From NCBI RefSeq assembly GCF_039540375.1, contig NZ_BAABEX010000010.1, forward strand, positions 13,733 through 77,732: a DNA stretch of 64,000 nt, in the 5' to 3' direction. The notes beneath the pieces were generated by a model. The model made no database searches. It saw nothing but the letters and a program-made list of their open reading frames with translations, and was not told the DNA's origin. Below are positions 45,973 through 54,515 of this stretch, in pieces. How positions within the stretch are numbered: position 1 is the first letter of the stretch; every line of letters begins with the position of its first letter. Position numbers and translations under genes: made by a program. The stretch comes from Acidovorax_G lacteus. Lineage in GTDB: Bacteria; Pseudomonadota; Gammaproteobacteria; Burkholderiales; Burkholderiaceae_C.

Positions 45973-46974
45973 ATGCGCGCTGATGTGTGTCTGGTGGAAA
46001 AAGGCCATGCGGCCACGCGCTCGCAGGCGCAGCGGCTGATCGCCTCGGGCGTCGAGTGGCGGGCCACGCCACGCGCGCCCTGGGTGCGCGTGGCCAAGAA
46101 CTCCGACGACATCCCCGCCGCGGCCGAGGTGCGCCTGCTTGACGACGCCGAGGCCCGCTACCTCTCGCGCGGCGGCTTGAAGCTCGAAGGCGCCTTGCAG
46201 GCCACCGGCCTGCAGGTGACGGGCTGGCGCTGCCTGGACGTGGGCCAGAGCACCGGTGGCTTCACCGACTGTCTGCTGCAGCAGGGTGCGGCGCAGGTGA
46301 TCGGCGTGGACGTGGGCCAGGGCCAGTTGCACGAACGCCTGCGCGCCGACCCGCGCGTGGTCTGTGTCGAAGGGCTCAATGCCCGCGGACTCACGCCCGA
46401 GGCCCTGCGCGAAGCCTGCGACGCTGCGCTGTGCGAAGTGGTTGAGCAGGACCTGGACGACAACGACACCCAGCCCGTGGCCCCGTACGCCTGGATGCGC
46501 AACGGCGGTGAAGTGGCCGACGACTACGACGACAGCGACGATGCCAAGGAGCACGAGGTCGAGGCCTTCAAGGCCGAGCGTGCCGCCAAGGCCCGTGCCC
46601 GCGCCGAAGGCAGCGTGCCCACGGTGCGCAAGCGCCGTGCGGGCACCGAGCACATCGACATCACGCCGCAGTTCGACCTGGTGACGGGCGACCTGTCGTT
46701 TATCTCGCTCACGCTGGTGCTGCCGGCCCTGGTGCCGCTGATGGCACAGCAGGGGCGGCTGCTGATGCTGGTCAAGCCGCAGTTCGAACTGCAGCCGGGC
46801 CAGGTGGGCAAGGGCGGCATCGTGCGCGACGACACGCTTTATCCGGTGGTCGAACAGCGCATCCGCGACGCCTGTGCGCAGGCCGGGCTCGTGGTCGAGC
46901 GCTATTTCGACAGCCCCATCCGCGGTGGCGACGGCAACCGCGAATTCTTTGTTGAGGCAAGGAGGGCCGCATGA
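45973..46974 (+). CDS. tlyA: TlyA-family rRNA 2'-O-methyltransferase with extra internal segment
   Basis: 333 residues, about 70 more than usual. GGGGAGG about 6 bp upstream supports ATG 45973. The N-terminal S4 RNA-binding domain reads RADVCLVEKGHAATRSQAQRLIASG. YLSRGGLKLEGAL follows, with the SAM-binding motif CLDVGQSTGGFTDCLLQQGAAQVIGVDVGQGQL and the catalytic region DLVTGDLSFISL, and KPQFEL near the C-terminus. The extra block (residues about 155-222) is first acidic (DDYDDSDD), then Lys/Arg/Ala-rich. TlyA methylates cytidines in 16S and/or 23S rRNA. It uses SAM, which fits its place between ahcY and metF. Confidence 0.9.
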   Translation: MRADVCLVEKGHAATRSQAQRLIASGVEWRATPRAPWVRVAKNSDDIPAAAEVRLLDDAEARYLSRGGLKLEGALQATGLQVTGWRCLDVGQSTGGFTDCLLQQGAAQVIGVDVGQGQLHERLRADPRVVCVEGLNARGLTPEALREACDAALCEVVEQDLDDNDTQPVAPYAWMRNGGEVADDYDDSDDAKEHEVEAFKAERAAKARARAEGSVPTVRKRRAGTEHIDITPQFDLVTGDLSFISLTLVLPALVPLMAQQGRLLMLVKPQFELQPGQVGKGGIVRDDTLYPVVEQRIRDACAQAGLVVERYFDSPIRGGDGNREFFVEARRAA

Positions 46975-47831
46975 CGGCAACCCCCATCACAGCCACCGCT
47001 CTGCCGGTGAGCCTTGAGTTTTTCCCCCCCAAGACGCCCGAGGGCGCGGCCAAGCTGCGCACGGCGCGCCAGCAGCTCTACACGCTCAAGCCCGAGTTCT
47101 GCTCGGTCACCTACGGCGCGGGCGGCTCCACCCAACAGGGCACGTTCGACACGGTGCAGGAAATCCTGGCCGAAGGCGTGGACGCGGCCTCGCATTTCTC
47201 GTGCATCGGCGCCACGCGTGCCAGCGTGCGCGAGCAGCTCGCTACGCTCAAGGCCATGGGCGTCAAGCGCCTGGTGGCGCTGCGCGGCGACCTGCCCAGC
47301 GGCTACGGCATGGGGGGTGAATTCCAGTACGCGAGCGACTTGGTGGCTTTCATCCGCGCTGAAACCGGGCGCGACTTCCACATCGAAGTGGCCGCCTATC
47401 CCGAAGTGCACCCTCAGGCCCGTTCGCCCGAAGCCGACCTGCAGGCCTATGCGGCCAAGGTGCGCGCCGGGGCCGATGCGGCCATCACGCAGTACTTCTA
47501 CAACAGCGACGCGTACTTTCGTTTCGTGGACGACGCCTACCGGCTCGGGGCCGACGTGCCCGTGGTGCCGGGCATCATGCCCATCACCAGCTCCACGCAG
47601 CTGCTGCGCTTTTCCGACGCCTGCGGCGCCGAGATTCCGCGCTGGATTCGCCTGCGCCTGCAGGCCTACGGGGACGACACGGCCTCGATCAAGGCCTTTG
47701 GCCTCGACGTGGTGACCGACCTGTGCGACCAGTTGCGCAATGCCGGCGTGCCGGCGCTGCACTTCTACACCATGAACCAGAGCGGCGCTACGCTCGAAAT
47801 CTGCGAGCGCCTGGGCCTGGTGCGCGCCTGA
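46971..47831 (+). CDS. metF: Methylenetetrahydrofolate reductase
   Basis: 286 residues, overlapping tlyA by 4 bp (ATGA). The TIM-barrel signatures are VSLEFFPPKTPEG (active-site Glu), FCSVTYGAGGSTQQGTF, LVALRGDLPSGYG, AITQYFYNSDAYFRFVDD and PVVPGIMPITS. The enzyme uses FAD to reduce 5,10-methylene-THF to 5-methyl-THF, the donor for homocysteine remethylation. ahcY, tlyA and metF therefore join SAH disposal, SAM use and methionine regeneration, possibly under the one SAH riboswitch. Confidence 0.96.
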   Translation: MTATPITATALPVSLEFFPPKTPEGAAKLRTARQQLYTLKPEFCSVTYGAGGSTQQGTFDTVQEILAEGVDAASHFSCIGATRASVREQLATLKAMGVKRLVALRGDLPSGYGMGGEFQYASDLVAFIRAETGRDFHIEVAAYPEVHPQARSPEADLQAYAAKVRAGADAAITQYFYNSDAYFRFVDDAYRLGADVPVVPGIMPITSSTQLLRFSDACGAEIPRWIRLRLQAYGDDTASIKAFGLDVVTDLCDQLRNAGVPALHFYTMNQSGATLEICERLGLVRA

Positions 47832-47964
47832 GCGGCCAGGCGCCTGCAGGCCCTGTGCGGTCCTGACAGGCGTGTGACTGCGCGCACCGCGCGGTGCGTG
47901 GTACGGCCCATTCCTTGGGCTACCATTTCGGGCCGCGCGCCGCCAGCGCGACCGCGGCCTCGAC

Positions 47965-48582
47965 ATGACACCTCTGCCATCCCGCGCCCTGTGCGCCGCG
48001 CTCGCCATCGCCTCGCTGGGCCTGCTGCCCTGGGCGGCGGTGCAGGCCCAGACCCAATACACCTGCCGCGACAACGACGGCAACCGCTACGTGATGTCGC
48101 GGCCGTGCCCGCCCGGGCTGACCACCACGGGCGCGGCGATTGCCCCGCTGCCCGACACGTCGCGCCGCTATGAGCCCCAGGTGCGTCCGCCCCTGGATGT
48201 GCCTGAGCACCACCGCTACATGAGCGGCCGCTGCCGCGCGGTGGACGAGTCGCTGCGCACCGCCAGCCAGCGCAACACGCCGCCCGACGTGGTGGCCCAG
48301 TTGCGCCGCGAGTACCAGCAGAATTGCCGCGAAGAAGAGAGCCAGGCCCTGTCGCGCATCTCCCGCGAGCGCCGCGAGGCGGCCCAGCAGCAGCGCGAGA
48401 GCGCGCGCCAGGAGCAGCAGGCCCAGCAGCTCACGCGCGAGCAGGAGGCCCGCCGCGCCGAGCAGTGCGCCGAGTCGCGCCGCATTCTGGCCGCCAAGAA
48501 GGCACGCACCGACCTGACGCCGGGCGAGCAGGCCGACCTGCGGCGCTTTGAGGACAACGTTGCCGCGCGCTGCAAGCTCTGA
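47965..48582 (+). CDS. Periplasmic DUF4124-like protein with coiled coil
   Basis: 205 residues from the ATG at 47965. A signal peptide (residues 1-29, ending QAQTQ) is followed by YTCRDNDGNRYVMSRPCPPG, a short cysteine-containing motif like the DUF4124 domain. Residues of about 100-180 are a long Gln/Glu/Arg-rich stretch (RRREAAQQQRESARQEQQAQ-type sequence), very likely a coiled coil. A C-terminal LTPGEQADLRRFEDNVAARC closes it. Function is unknown; the protein is predicted to be periplasmic. Confidence 0.78.
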   Translation: MTPLPSRALCAALAIASLGLLPWAAVQAQTQYTCRDNDGNRYVMSRPCPPGLTTTGAAIAPLPDTSRRYEPQVRPPLDVPEHHRYMSGRCRAVDESLRTASQRNTPPDVVAQLRREYQQNCREEESQALSRISRERREAAQQQRESARQEQQAQQLTREQEARRAEQCAESRRILAAKKARTDLTPGEQADLRRFEDNVAARCKL

Positions 48583-48622
48583 GCCGCCGCGGCACGGGCG
48601 GCCCGCCGGCCACTGGCGCGCG

Positions 48623-49402
48623 GTGGCGGCCAGCTGGGTCGCGTGGGGGCTGGCCTGCTGGGCGGTGCCTGCCGGGGCGTACGGGCCAGCCGCAGTGCTC
48701 ACGGTACTGGCCAGTGCCGAGGCCGATGCCCTGCCGCCCGCCCCATCGCCGCCGAAGCTGGAGCCAGCCCCGCCCCCAACCCCAGCACTGACGCCCGCGT
48801 CGGCACCGGCACCGGCACCCGTGCTGCCTTCGGAGCTGCCGCGGGCAGATTCCTCTGGCGATACGGTGCCGGCCGCCAACACCCCAGCCGATGTGCCCGC
48901 CCCGGCCGGGCCGCTTGCTGCAGAGACAGGCACGCCAGCGTTGCCCACGGTGGCGGTGGACGCCGCCGACATTGAGGTCACGCCCCTGGAACAGGGCCTG
49001 GCCTCCTGGTATGGGCCGGGTTTCCACCGCCGCCGCACGGCCAGCGGCGAGGTGTTTGACATGCATGGGTTCACCGCGGCCCACCGCACCCTGCCTTTTG
49101 GCACGCAGTTGTGCGTGCGCAGCCTGGTCAATGGCCGGGCCGTGTCTGTGCGCATCAACGACCGCGGCCCGCACCTGCGCGACCGGGTGATTGATCTGAG
49201 CCAGGCCGCCGCCCGGGAGCTGGGCCTGATGGGCCTGGGCATCAAGCCCGTGGCTTTCTGGCGCATGGAGGACGGCGATGCGTGCGACGACCAGGCACCC
49301 GAGGCGCTTGCGCCTGCGCCCGAAACCCTCGCCCCTGCGGCTCCGGCCGTGCGACGCGCGGCACCGCCAGCGCAGCGCCGACCTGCGCCCGCCAAACGCT
49401 AG
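48623..49402 (+). CDS. RlpA-like septal-ring lipoprotein-related protein (double-psi beta-barrel)
   Basis: 259 residues from a GTG at 48623, chosen because it gives a proper signal peptide (AASWVAWGLACWAVPAGAYG). A TTG at 48548 would overlap the previous gene by 35 bp. A Pro/Ala-rich linker of about 90 residues leads to the RlpA domain: GLASWYGPGFHRRRTASGEVFDM, AHRTLPFGTQLCVRSLVNGRAVSVRINDRGP, RDRVIDLSQAAARELGL. The catalytic Asp and His of lytic RlpA proteins (DRGPH, AHRTLPFG) are kept. The C-terminal tail is disordered. RlpA enzymes cleave denuded glycan strands of peptidoglycan, but no SPOR domain is visible here. Confidence 0.82.
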   Translation: MAASWVAWGLACWAVPAGAYGPAAVLTVLASAEADALPPAPSPPKLEPAPPPTPALTPASAPAPAPVLPSELPRADSSGDTVPAANTPADVPAPAGPLAAETGTPALPTVAVDAADIEVTPLEQGLASWYGPGFHRRRTASGEVFDMHGFTAAHRTLPFGTQLCVRSLVNGRAVSVRINDRGPHLRDRVIDLSQAAARELGLMGLGIKPVAFWRMEDGDACDDQAPEALAPAPETLAPAAPAVRRAAPPAQRRPAPAKR

Positions 49403-49628
49403 GGAAGCTCTGCCTAACGCCCTGCGGTCTGCGCGGGCACGGCCTCGGGCGGTCGGCTGCCTTGCTTTTCTTGCCCACAGCGCGGCTATGGGCTGCCAAA
49501 AGCGCCTCGCGGCCCATATCGACCCGCATCCGTGCATCCTCGCGAGGGTGATGCAGCGCTTCCCTGGGCTGCGCTCGCGCCCAAGGAGGCGATCCGCACG
49601 CGCTGCAGGCGCCCTGCGCAAGCAGGCG

Positions 49629-50516
49629 TCAGCCGCCGGTGTCGAGCGACCAGGCCGCGTTGCGGTCCTGGCCCAGCAGTTCCACCATCTGCGGCAGCGC
49701 CGCCTGCAGCGCAGGCTTGAGGGTGTAGGGCGGGTTGACGAGGAACATGCCGCTGGCCGCCAGACCCGGGCGGCGTGTGCTGCCGTCGGCCGCGCGCACG
49801 GCCTGGCCCGACTTCACGGCCAGCGTGGCATGCAGCCAGCTTTTGCCCGCGCGCGTCGCCAGGGTGCGCAGCCGCCGGGGCAGATCGTGCGCTTCAGGGC
49901 GCGGAATGATCGGATACCAGATGGCATAGGTTCCGGTGGCAAAGCGCTTGAGCGCATCCTCGACCAGGCCCAGCACCTTGCCGTAATCGCTCTTGATTTC
50001 ATAGCTGGGATCGCAGAGCAGAAAAGCACGGCGAGACGGTGGGGGCAGAAACTTGCGCACTCCTTCGAAGCCGTCTTCGTGCAGCACGGCGATCTGTCGG
50101 CCGGCCTCCAGCTGGCCCACGTTGCCAGCCAGCGCACGCAGGTCGGTCGGGTGCAGTTCAAACAGCTTGAGACGATCCTGCGGGCGCAGCAAGCCGTGCA
50201 GCAGACACGGAGAGCCCGGGTACACGCGCAGCGAAGTGCCCTGGTTGAAGCTGCGCACGCGCTCGAGGTACTGCTGCAGCGCCGGGCTCAGCCCGTCGGC
50301 CGGGGCCTGTGCCAGGCGCAGCACGCCTTCGGCGGCCTCGCCGCTGGTACTGGCATAGTCGCCGTCGAGCCGGTAAAGCCCGGCCCCCGCATGGGTGTCG
50401 AGCACTGCCAGGGCCGTGTCTTTCTCGGTCAGGTGTTGCAGAGCGGCGATCACAGTGGTGTGCTTGAGCACGTCCGCATGGTTCCCGGCGTGGAAGGCGT
50501 GGCGATAACTGAACAT
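49629..50516 (-). CDS. rlmJ: 23S rRNA (adenine-2030-N6)-methyltransferase
   Basis: 295 residues. The family-specific N-terminus MFSYRHAFHAGNHADVLKH, VLDTHAGAGLYRL (SAM-binding), the catalytic LLCDPSYEI (the DPPY-type motif, here DPSY) and YAIWYPIIPRPEAHDLPRRL identify RlmJ. SGMFLVNPPYTL near the C-terminus is also conserved. It methylates A2030 of 23S rRNA. It is a single gene, with its 3' end facing the RlpA-like gene. The 226 bp between them hold no gene I can support. Confidence 0.93.
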   Translation of the reverse strand: MFSYRHAFHAGNHADVLKHTTVIAALQHLTEKDTALAVLDTHAGAGLYRLDGDYASTSGEAAEGVLRLAQAPADGLSPALQQYLERVRSFNQGTSLRVYPGSPCLLHGLLRPQDRLKLFELHPTDLRALAGNVGQLEAGRQIAVLHEDGFEGVRKFLPPPSRRAFLLCDPSYEIKSDYGKVLGLVEDALKRFATGTYAIWYPIIPRPEAHDLPRRLRTLATRAGKSWLHATLAVKSGQAVRAADGSTRRPGLAASGMFLVNPPYTLKPALQAALPQMVELLGQDRNAAWSLDTGG

Positions 50517-50721
50517 GGGTCAATGGTAACGGGCGGGGGCGCGCTACAGTGCGGGGTCTTGCCGCCCCGTGGGGGCGGGCGATGATGCTTTTGCCCGACA
50601 GCCTGCCGTGTGCTGCGGTTGTGCTGCGCCCGGGGGCGCGTCATGATCGGCACCGCCGCCCTGGCGGTGGCACCATAGGGTCTGTGCCCTGACGGGCTGA
50701 TTTGTCTTGCACGCTACCACC

Positions 50722-52623
50722 ATGAACGACCTGTCGAGCCCGAGTCCAGCACGCGGCGTGAGCCACGTGGACGCTCTGCCCGTGGGCGCGCGCCTGGCCG
50801 AGTTCGAGATCCGTGCGCTGCTGGGGGTGGGCGGTTTCGGCATGGTGTACGAGGCCTTCGACCACTCGCTGCACCGGGCGGTGGCCATCAAGGAATACAT
50901 GCCCACGGCCCTGGCCGGGCGGTCCGAGGGGCAGTCGCTGTGGGTGCGTTCGGCGGGCGACCAGGCTTCGTACCGCGCGGGTCTGGCCTCCTTCGTGGCA
51001 GAAGCCCGGCTGCTTGCTCAGTTCGACCATCCCTCGTTGGTCAAGGTGTTCCGTTTCTGGGAGGCGAACAACACGGCCTATATGGTCATGCCCCTGTACA
51101 GCGGCATGACCCTCAAGCAGGCGCGGTCCCGCATGCGCACGCCGCCGCCCGAGGCCTGGCTGCGCAAGGTGCTGTGGTCGGTGCTCGGTGCGCTGCGCGT
51201 GCTGCACGATGGCCAGACGCTGCACCGTGATATCTCACCCGACAACATTTTTCTGCAGGACAACGGCCCGCCGGTGCTGCTGGACCTGGGGGCGGCGCGC
51301 CACGCGATCAACGACCAGGACCGCAAACACACGGCCGTACTCAAGGTGAACTACGCGCCGATCGAGCAGTACGCCGAGGGCGACAGCGACCTGCGCCAGG
51401 GCCCATGGAGCGACCTGTATTCGCTGGGCGCAGTTGTCTACGGCTGCTTGTGCAATGACACGCCCCTGCCGGCCACGCTGCGCTCAATCCGCGACCGCAT
51501 GGTGCCTTTCTCGCGCGTGGCCAAAACCGTCAAGCGCCAGTTCGGCGTCGAGTACTCGGCGCCTTTCGTGGCCGCGGTGTCTGGGGCGCTCGCCCTGCAG
51601 CCCGAAGACCGGCCCGCGACCATCGATGCCTTTCTAGCGGCCATGCAGATGACGGCCCCACCGGAAGGCGTGGAGCATTTCGATTTCCGCGCAGAGCTGG
51701 GCGACATCTGGCGCGATCCGGCCGATCCGCCTGGGCCGGCGCTGGAGATGCCAGCCGCCGATGCGGTGTCGGTGCCGCTGGAGACGGCGGTGGCCTCAGC
51801 GCCGGCCGATGCAGTCACGCGCGCTTACGACCCTCGCGATGTGGCGGACACCGTCTTCATCGATGCGGGCGACAGCACCTTGATGCTGGACGGCGATTCC
51901 GTGGCCCCTGCCCCTGACCCCAAGCCCGACGGGCGCGGAGCCATTCCTACGCGGCGCCACGGCGGCAAGCCCGGCCGCCGCGAGGCATCGGACGCGTCGC
52001 CCTCCAAGCCCCGCGGGCGTCGGGCCGCGGCGCTCGGCTGGTGGGGCGTGGGCGTGCTGGTGCTGGGCGTGGCGGGTGTCACTGCCTGGGCAGGCTGGCT
52101 CCGTACGGCCAAGACGAAGCAGGACTCGATCATCACCGAAATGGCCGATCCGCCGCGTCCGCTCATCACGACCGCTTCGCTACCCGAATCGGTGCCACAG
52201 CCCGCAGGAGCCGATCTCGGTGCGTCGGCGGCGCTTGTGGCGGCGGAGCCGTCCGCCCAGTCGGTATCGGCCGCCATGGCGGGGGCGTCGCGCGCTTCAT
52301 CGCCCGCTTCCGCACCGCCGAGCCGCGCGGCTGCGCGCAGTACCGCGCGCAAGCCAGCCAGCGAGCCGGTGGCGCCCCCGGCTCCCGCGGTGGTGGCCGA
52401 GCCCCCACCGCCGCCTGAGCCGCCGCCCCCGCCGCCCAAACCCAAGCCCGCGCCACGCCCTCCCAATCCGCAAGAGGCGTGCGCCGACGCCGGGTTTCTT
52501 GCCCGGCCGTTGTGCATCCACCAAGAATGCCAGAAGCCCGGACAGTTCAATCATCCGGTGTGCGTGGAGTCGCGCCGCCGGACCGAGCTGGAAATCCAGC
52601 GCCAGCAACAGACGCCCAACTGA
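50722..52623 (+). CDS. Transmembrane Ser/Thr protein kinase with Pro/Ala-rich extracytoplasmic tail
   Basis: 633 residues from the ATG at 50722. Cytoplasmic kinase domain (about 25-315): GVGGFGMVYEAF loop, K57 in VAIKEY, HRDISPDN (H168-R169-D170) and the metal-binding DLG at 188-190 in place of DFG. APIEQYAEG and WSDLYSLGAVVYGCL follow. An acidic linker (about 320-435) leads to one membrane helix (about 437-461). The outside part is rich in Pro and Ala and ends in a small region with four Cys (ACADAGFLARPLCIHQECQK and PVCVE). Hanks-type kinase, probably active. No phosphatase gene is adjacent. The target is unknown. Confidence 0.88.
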   Translation: MNDLSSPSPARGVSHVDALPVGARLAEFEIRALLGVGGFGMVYEAFDHSLHRAVAIKEYMPTALAGRSEGQSLWVRSAGDQASYRAGLASFVAEARLLAQFDHPSLVKVFRFWEANNTAYMVMPLYSGMTLKQARSRMRTPPPEAWLRKVLWSVLGALRVLHDGQTLHRDISPDNIFLQDNGPPVLLDLGAARHAINDQDRKHTAVLKVNYAPIEQYAEGDSDLRQGPWSDLYSLGAVVYGCLCNDTPLPATLRSIRDRMVPFSRVAKTVKRQFGVEYSAPFVAAVSGALALQPEDRPATIDAFLAAMQMTAPPEGVEHFDFRAELGDIWRDPADPPGPALEMPAADAVSVPLETAVASAPADAVTRAYDPRDVADTVFIDAGDSTLMLDGDSVAPAPDPKPDGRGAIPTRRHGGKPGRREASDASPSKPRGRRAAALGWWGVGVLVLGVAGVTAWAGWLRTAKTKQDSIITEMADPPRPLITTASLPESVPQPAGADLGASAALVAAEPSAQSVSAAMAGASRASSPASAPPSRAAARSTARKPASEPVAPPAPAVVAEPPPPPEPPPPPPKPKPAPRPPNPQEACADAGFLARPLCIHQECQKPGQFNHPVCVESRRRTELEIQRQQQTPN

Positions 52624-52659
52624 CGCAGGCCGTGCCGCAAGGGCCGCGTTTGGCGGTGC

Positions 52660-52689
52660 TTGCCTACAAAATGAGCGGCTTTGTATAAT
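52660..52689 (+). promoter_or_regulatory. Sigma-70-type promoter for rplM-rpsI
   Basis: TTGCCT at 52660-52665, an 18-bp spacer, and a perfect TATAAT at 52684-52689. The transcript would begin near 52696. Confidence 0.75.
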
Positions 52690-52694
52690 AGCGG

Positions 52695-52814
52695 GCTTCG
52701 CAGCGTTTTTGCAGTCCCGCGGCGAAGCGATTGATCCCACCTAAGAGGTTTCCATCAGAGAAACACCGACCGTGGAAAAGGACCGCCAAACCACGTCTCC
52801 CCAAAGGAACAACC
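52695..52814 (+). ncRNA. Structured rplM leader (candidate autoregulatory element)
   Basis: The roughly 120-nt leader can form a first stem (GCTTCGCaGC with GCgGCGAAGC, 52695-52731). It can also form a GTTTC/GAAAC hairpin and a longer CGTGG/CCACG pairing just before the start. L13 leaders are known to control rplM in some bacteria. Here the role is inferred from length and structure only. Confidence 0.35.
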
Positions 52815-53243
52815 ATGTCTACTTTCAGCGCAAAGCCCGCTGAGGTCGTGCATGAGTGGTTTGTGATTGACGCCACCGACAAGGTGCTCGGACGGGTAGC
52901 CAGCGAAGTTGCCCTCCGTCTGCGCGGCAAGCACAAGGCCATTTACACGCCTCACGTTGATACCGGCGATTACATCGTCGTCATCAACGCCTCCAAACTC
53001 AAGGTCACTGGCACCAAGTCGCTCGACAAGGTGTACTACCGCCACTCGGGCTACCCCGGCGGCATCACGGCGACCAACTTCCGTGACCTGCAAGCCAAGC
53101 ATCCCGGCCGCGCGCTGGAGAAGGCCGTCAAGGGCATGCTGCCCAAGGGTCCGCTCGGCTACGCCATGATCAAGAAACTCAAGGTGTACGGCGGTGCCGA
53201 ACATCCGCACACCGCTCAGCAGCCCAAGGCGCTGGAAATCTAA
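52815..53243 (+). CDS. rplM: 50S ribosomal protein L13
   Basis: 142 residues, standard length. AAAGGA about 8 bp before the ATG. HEWFVIDATDKVLGRVASEVA, LRGKHKAIYTPHVDTGDYIVVINASK, YYRHSGYPGG and AVKGMLPKGPLGYAM are signature segments. It is an early-assembly protein of the large subunit. Cotranscribed with rpsI after an 11-bp gap, the usual arrangement. Confidence 0.98.
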   Translation: MSTFSAKPAEVVHEWFVIDATDKVLGRVASEVALRLRGKHKAIYTPHVDTGDYIVVINASKLKVTGTKSLDKVYYRHSGYPGGITATNFRDLQAKHPGRALEKAVKGMLPKGPLGYAMIKKLKVYGGAEHPHTAQQPKALEI

Positions 53244-53254
53244 GGAGTCTTGAG

Positions 53255-53647
53255 ATGATTGGTGAATGGAACAATGGCACGGGCCGTCGCAAATCCAGCG
53301 TCGCCCGCGTGTTTCTGAAAAAGGGCTCCGGCAAGATCACGATCAACGGCAAGGACATCCAGCAGTACTTCGGCCGTGAAACCTCGATCATGATCGCCAA
53401 GCAGCCGCTCGTGCTGACCAACCATGTCGAAACCTTCGACATCCAGGTCAATGTGCACGGTGGTGGTGAATCCGGTCAAGCCGGTGCCACCCGCCACGGC
53501 ATCACCCGCGCCCTGATCGACTACGACGCGTCGCTCAAGCCCGCACTGAGCCAAGCCGGCTTCGTGACGCGCGACGCCCGTGAAGTCGAGCGTAAGAAGG
53601 TCGGTCTGCACTCTGCACGCCGCGCCAAGCAGTTCTCCAAGCGTTGA
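53255..53647 (+). CDS. rpsI: 30S ribosomal protein S9
   Basis: 130 residues. WNNGTGRRKSSVARVFLKKG at the N-terminus, VNVHGGGESGQAGATRHGITRALIDYD and the C-terminal basic tail HSARRAKQFSKR, which reaches toward the P-site tRNA. It is preceded by AAGGAG. A strong terminator follows at 53696. Confidence 0.98.
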   Translation: MIGEWNNGTGRRKSSVARVFLKKGSGKITINGKDIQQYFGRETSIMIAKQPLVLTNHVETFDIQVNVHGGGESGQAGATRHGITRALIDYDASLKPALSQAGFVTRDAREVERKKVGLHSARRAKQFSKR

Positions 53648-53695
53648 TCGCTGTGGGAGCCGGTTCCGCCGCTTTTTGTGGCGAACCGTCTGCTC

Positions 53696-53721
53696 AAAAA
53701 GCCGCCTTCGGGCGGCTTTTT
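53696..53721 (+). terminator. Rho-independent terminator (bidirectional sequence) after rpsI
   Basis: AAAAAGCCGCC, loop TTCG, GGCGGCTTTTT. It ends the rplM-rpsI transcript. The symmetric A/T tracts would also work on the other strand. Confidence 0.9.
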
Positions 53722-53764
53722 CGTTTATGGTGCGCGTTTTCTTTCGCGTTTGCCCGTTCCGCCC

Positions 53765-54469
53765 ATGCGTTTTCGACTTCTACGCCGCCGGTTGACCATC
53801 AGCGCGCCCCGCGTTGCGGTGCGCAGTGCGCTGCCGTGGCCCGTGCGCTGGCTGGTGCTGGCGGTGGTGCTGGGATTCTGTGCGGCCGTGGCGCTCTGGG
53901 CCTTTGAGTTTGGCCGCTCCATTGCCGGGCTGGAGGCCGGCTCGCGCGAAGAACTGGTGCGCCTGCGTGCAGAAGTGGCGCAATTGCGCGAGCAGGCGCA
54001 GCAGCAGCAGACTGTGGCGAACACTGCGCAGTCGATTCTCACGGCCGAGCGCACCACGAGCGAGGTGCTCAAAGGCCAGCTTCGCCAGCTGGAAGCGGAA
54101 AACAGGGCGTTGCGCGAGGACCTGGGCTTTTTCGAGAAGCTGATTCCGTCGGCGCGGGGTGAGGGCTTGGCCATCCGAAGCCTGCAGGCCGAGCGCCTGG
54201 CCGACGGTCAGCTGCGCTGGCAGGTGCTGGTGATGCAGCCGCAGCGCAATGCCCCGGAGTTCAACGGCCGGATCGAGCTGCAGTTGCAGGGCGTGCTGGA
54301 GGGGCAGCCCTGGAGCCACACGGTGCCCGCCCAAGCGTTGCAGTTGCGCCAGTACCGTCGGCTGGAAGGGCTGCAGGCTTTGCCCGCCGGGGCCGTGGTA
54401 AAAACCGTGACCGCGCGCGTGCTCGACGGCACTGCCGTGCGTTCCACCCAGACGACCGCCCTCGACTGA
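53765..54469 (+). CDS. DUF6776-type membrane-anchored coiled-coil protein
   Basis: 234 residues from the ATG at 53765, which lies just past the rpsI terminator; the longer frame from 53678 crosses that terminator and is unlikely. One membrane segment (about 26-47, WLVLAVVLGFCAAVALWAF) is followed by a coiled coil (about 55-120, EELVRLRAEVAQLREQAQQQ and a long Gln/Glu stretch). A globular C-terminal domain (LRWQVLVMQPQRNAPEFNGRI) comes last. This gene between rpsI and a bactofilin is a recurrent neighbourhood in Burkholderiales. Its function is unknown. Confidence 0.8.
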   Translation: MRFRLLRRRLTISAPRVAVRSALPWPVRWLVLAVVLGFCAAVALWAFEFGRSIAGLEAGSREELVRLRAEVAQLREQAQQQQTVANTAQSILTAERTTSEVLKGQLRQLEAENRALREDLGFFEKLIPSARGEGLAIRSLQAERLADGQLRWQVLVMQPQRNAPEFNGRIELQLQGVLEGQPWSHTVPAQALQLRQYRRLEGLQALPAGAVVKTVTARVLDGTAVRSTQTTALD

Positions 54470-54515
54470 TGATCCCTGCCAAACCCGGGCCCCAGGCCTG
54501 CTGGAGCTGCTGCCC

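Noticed and set aside
49403..49628. Possible gene between the RlpA-like gene and rlmJ
   Set aside because: The plus-strand frames are Arg/Pro-rich and continue through rlmJ antisense. I see nothing to support one.
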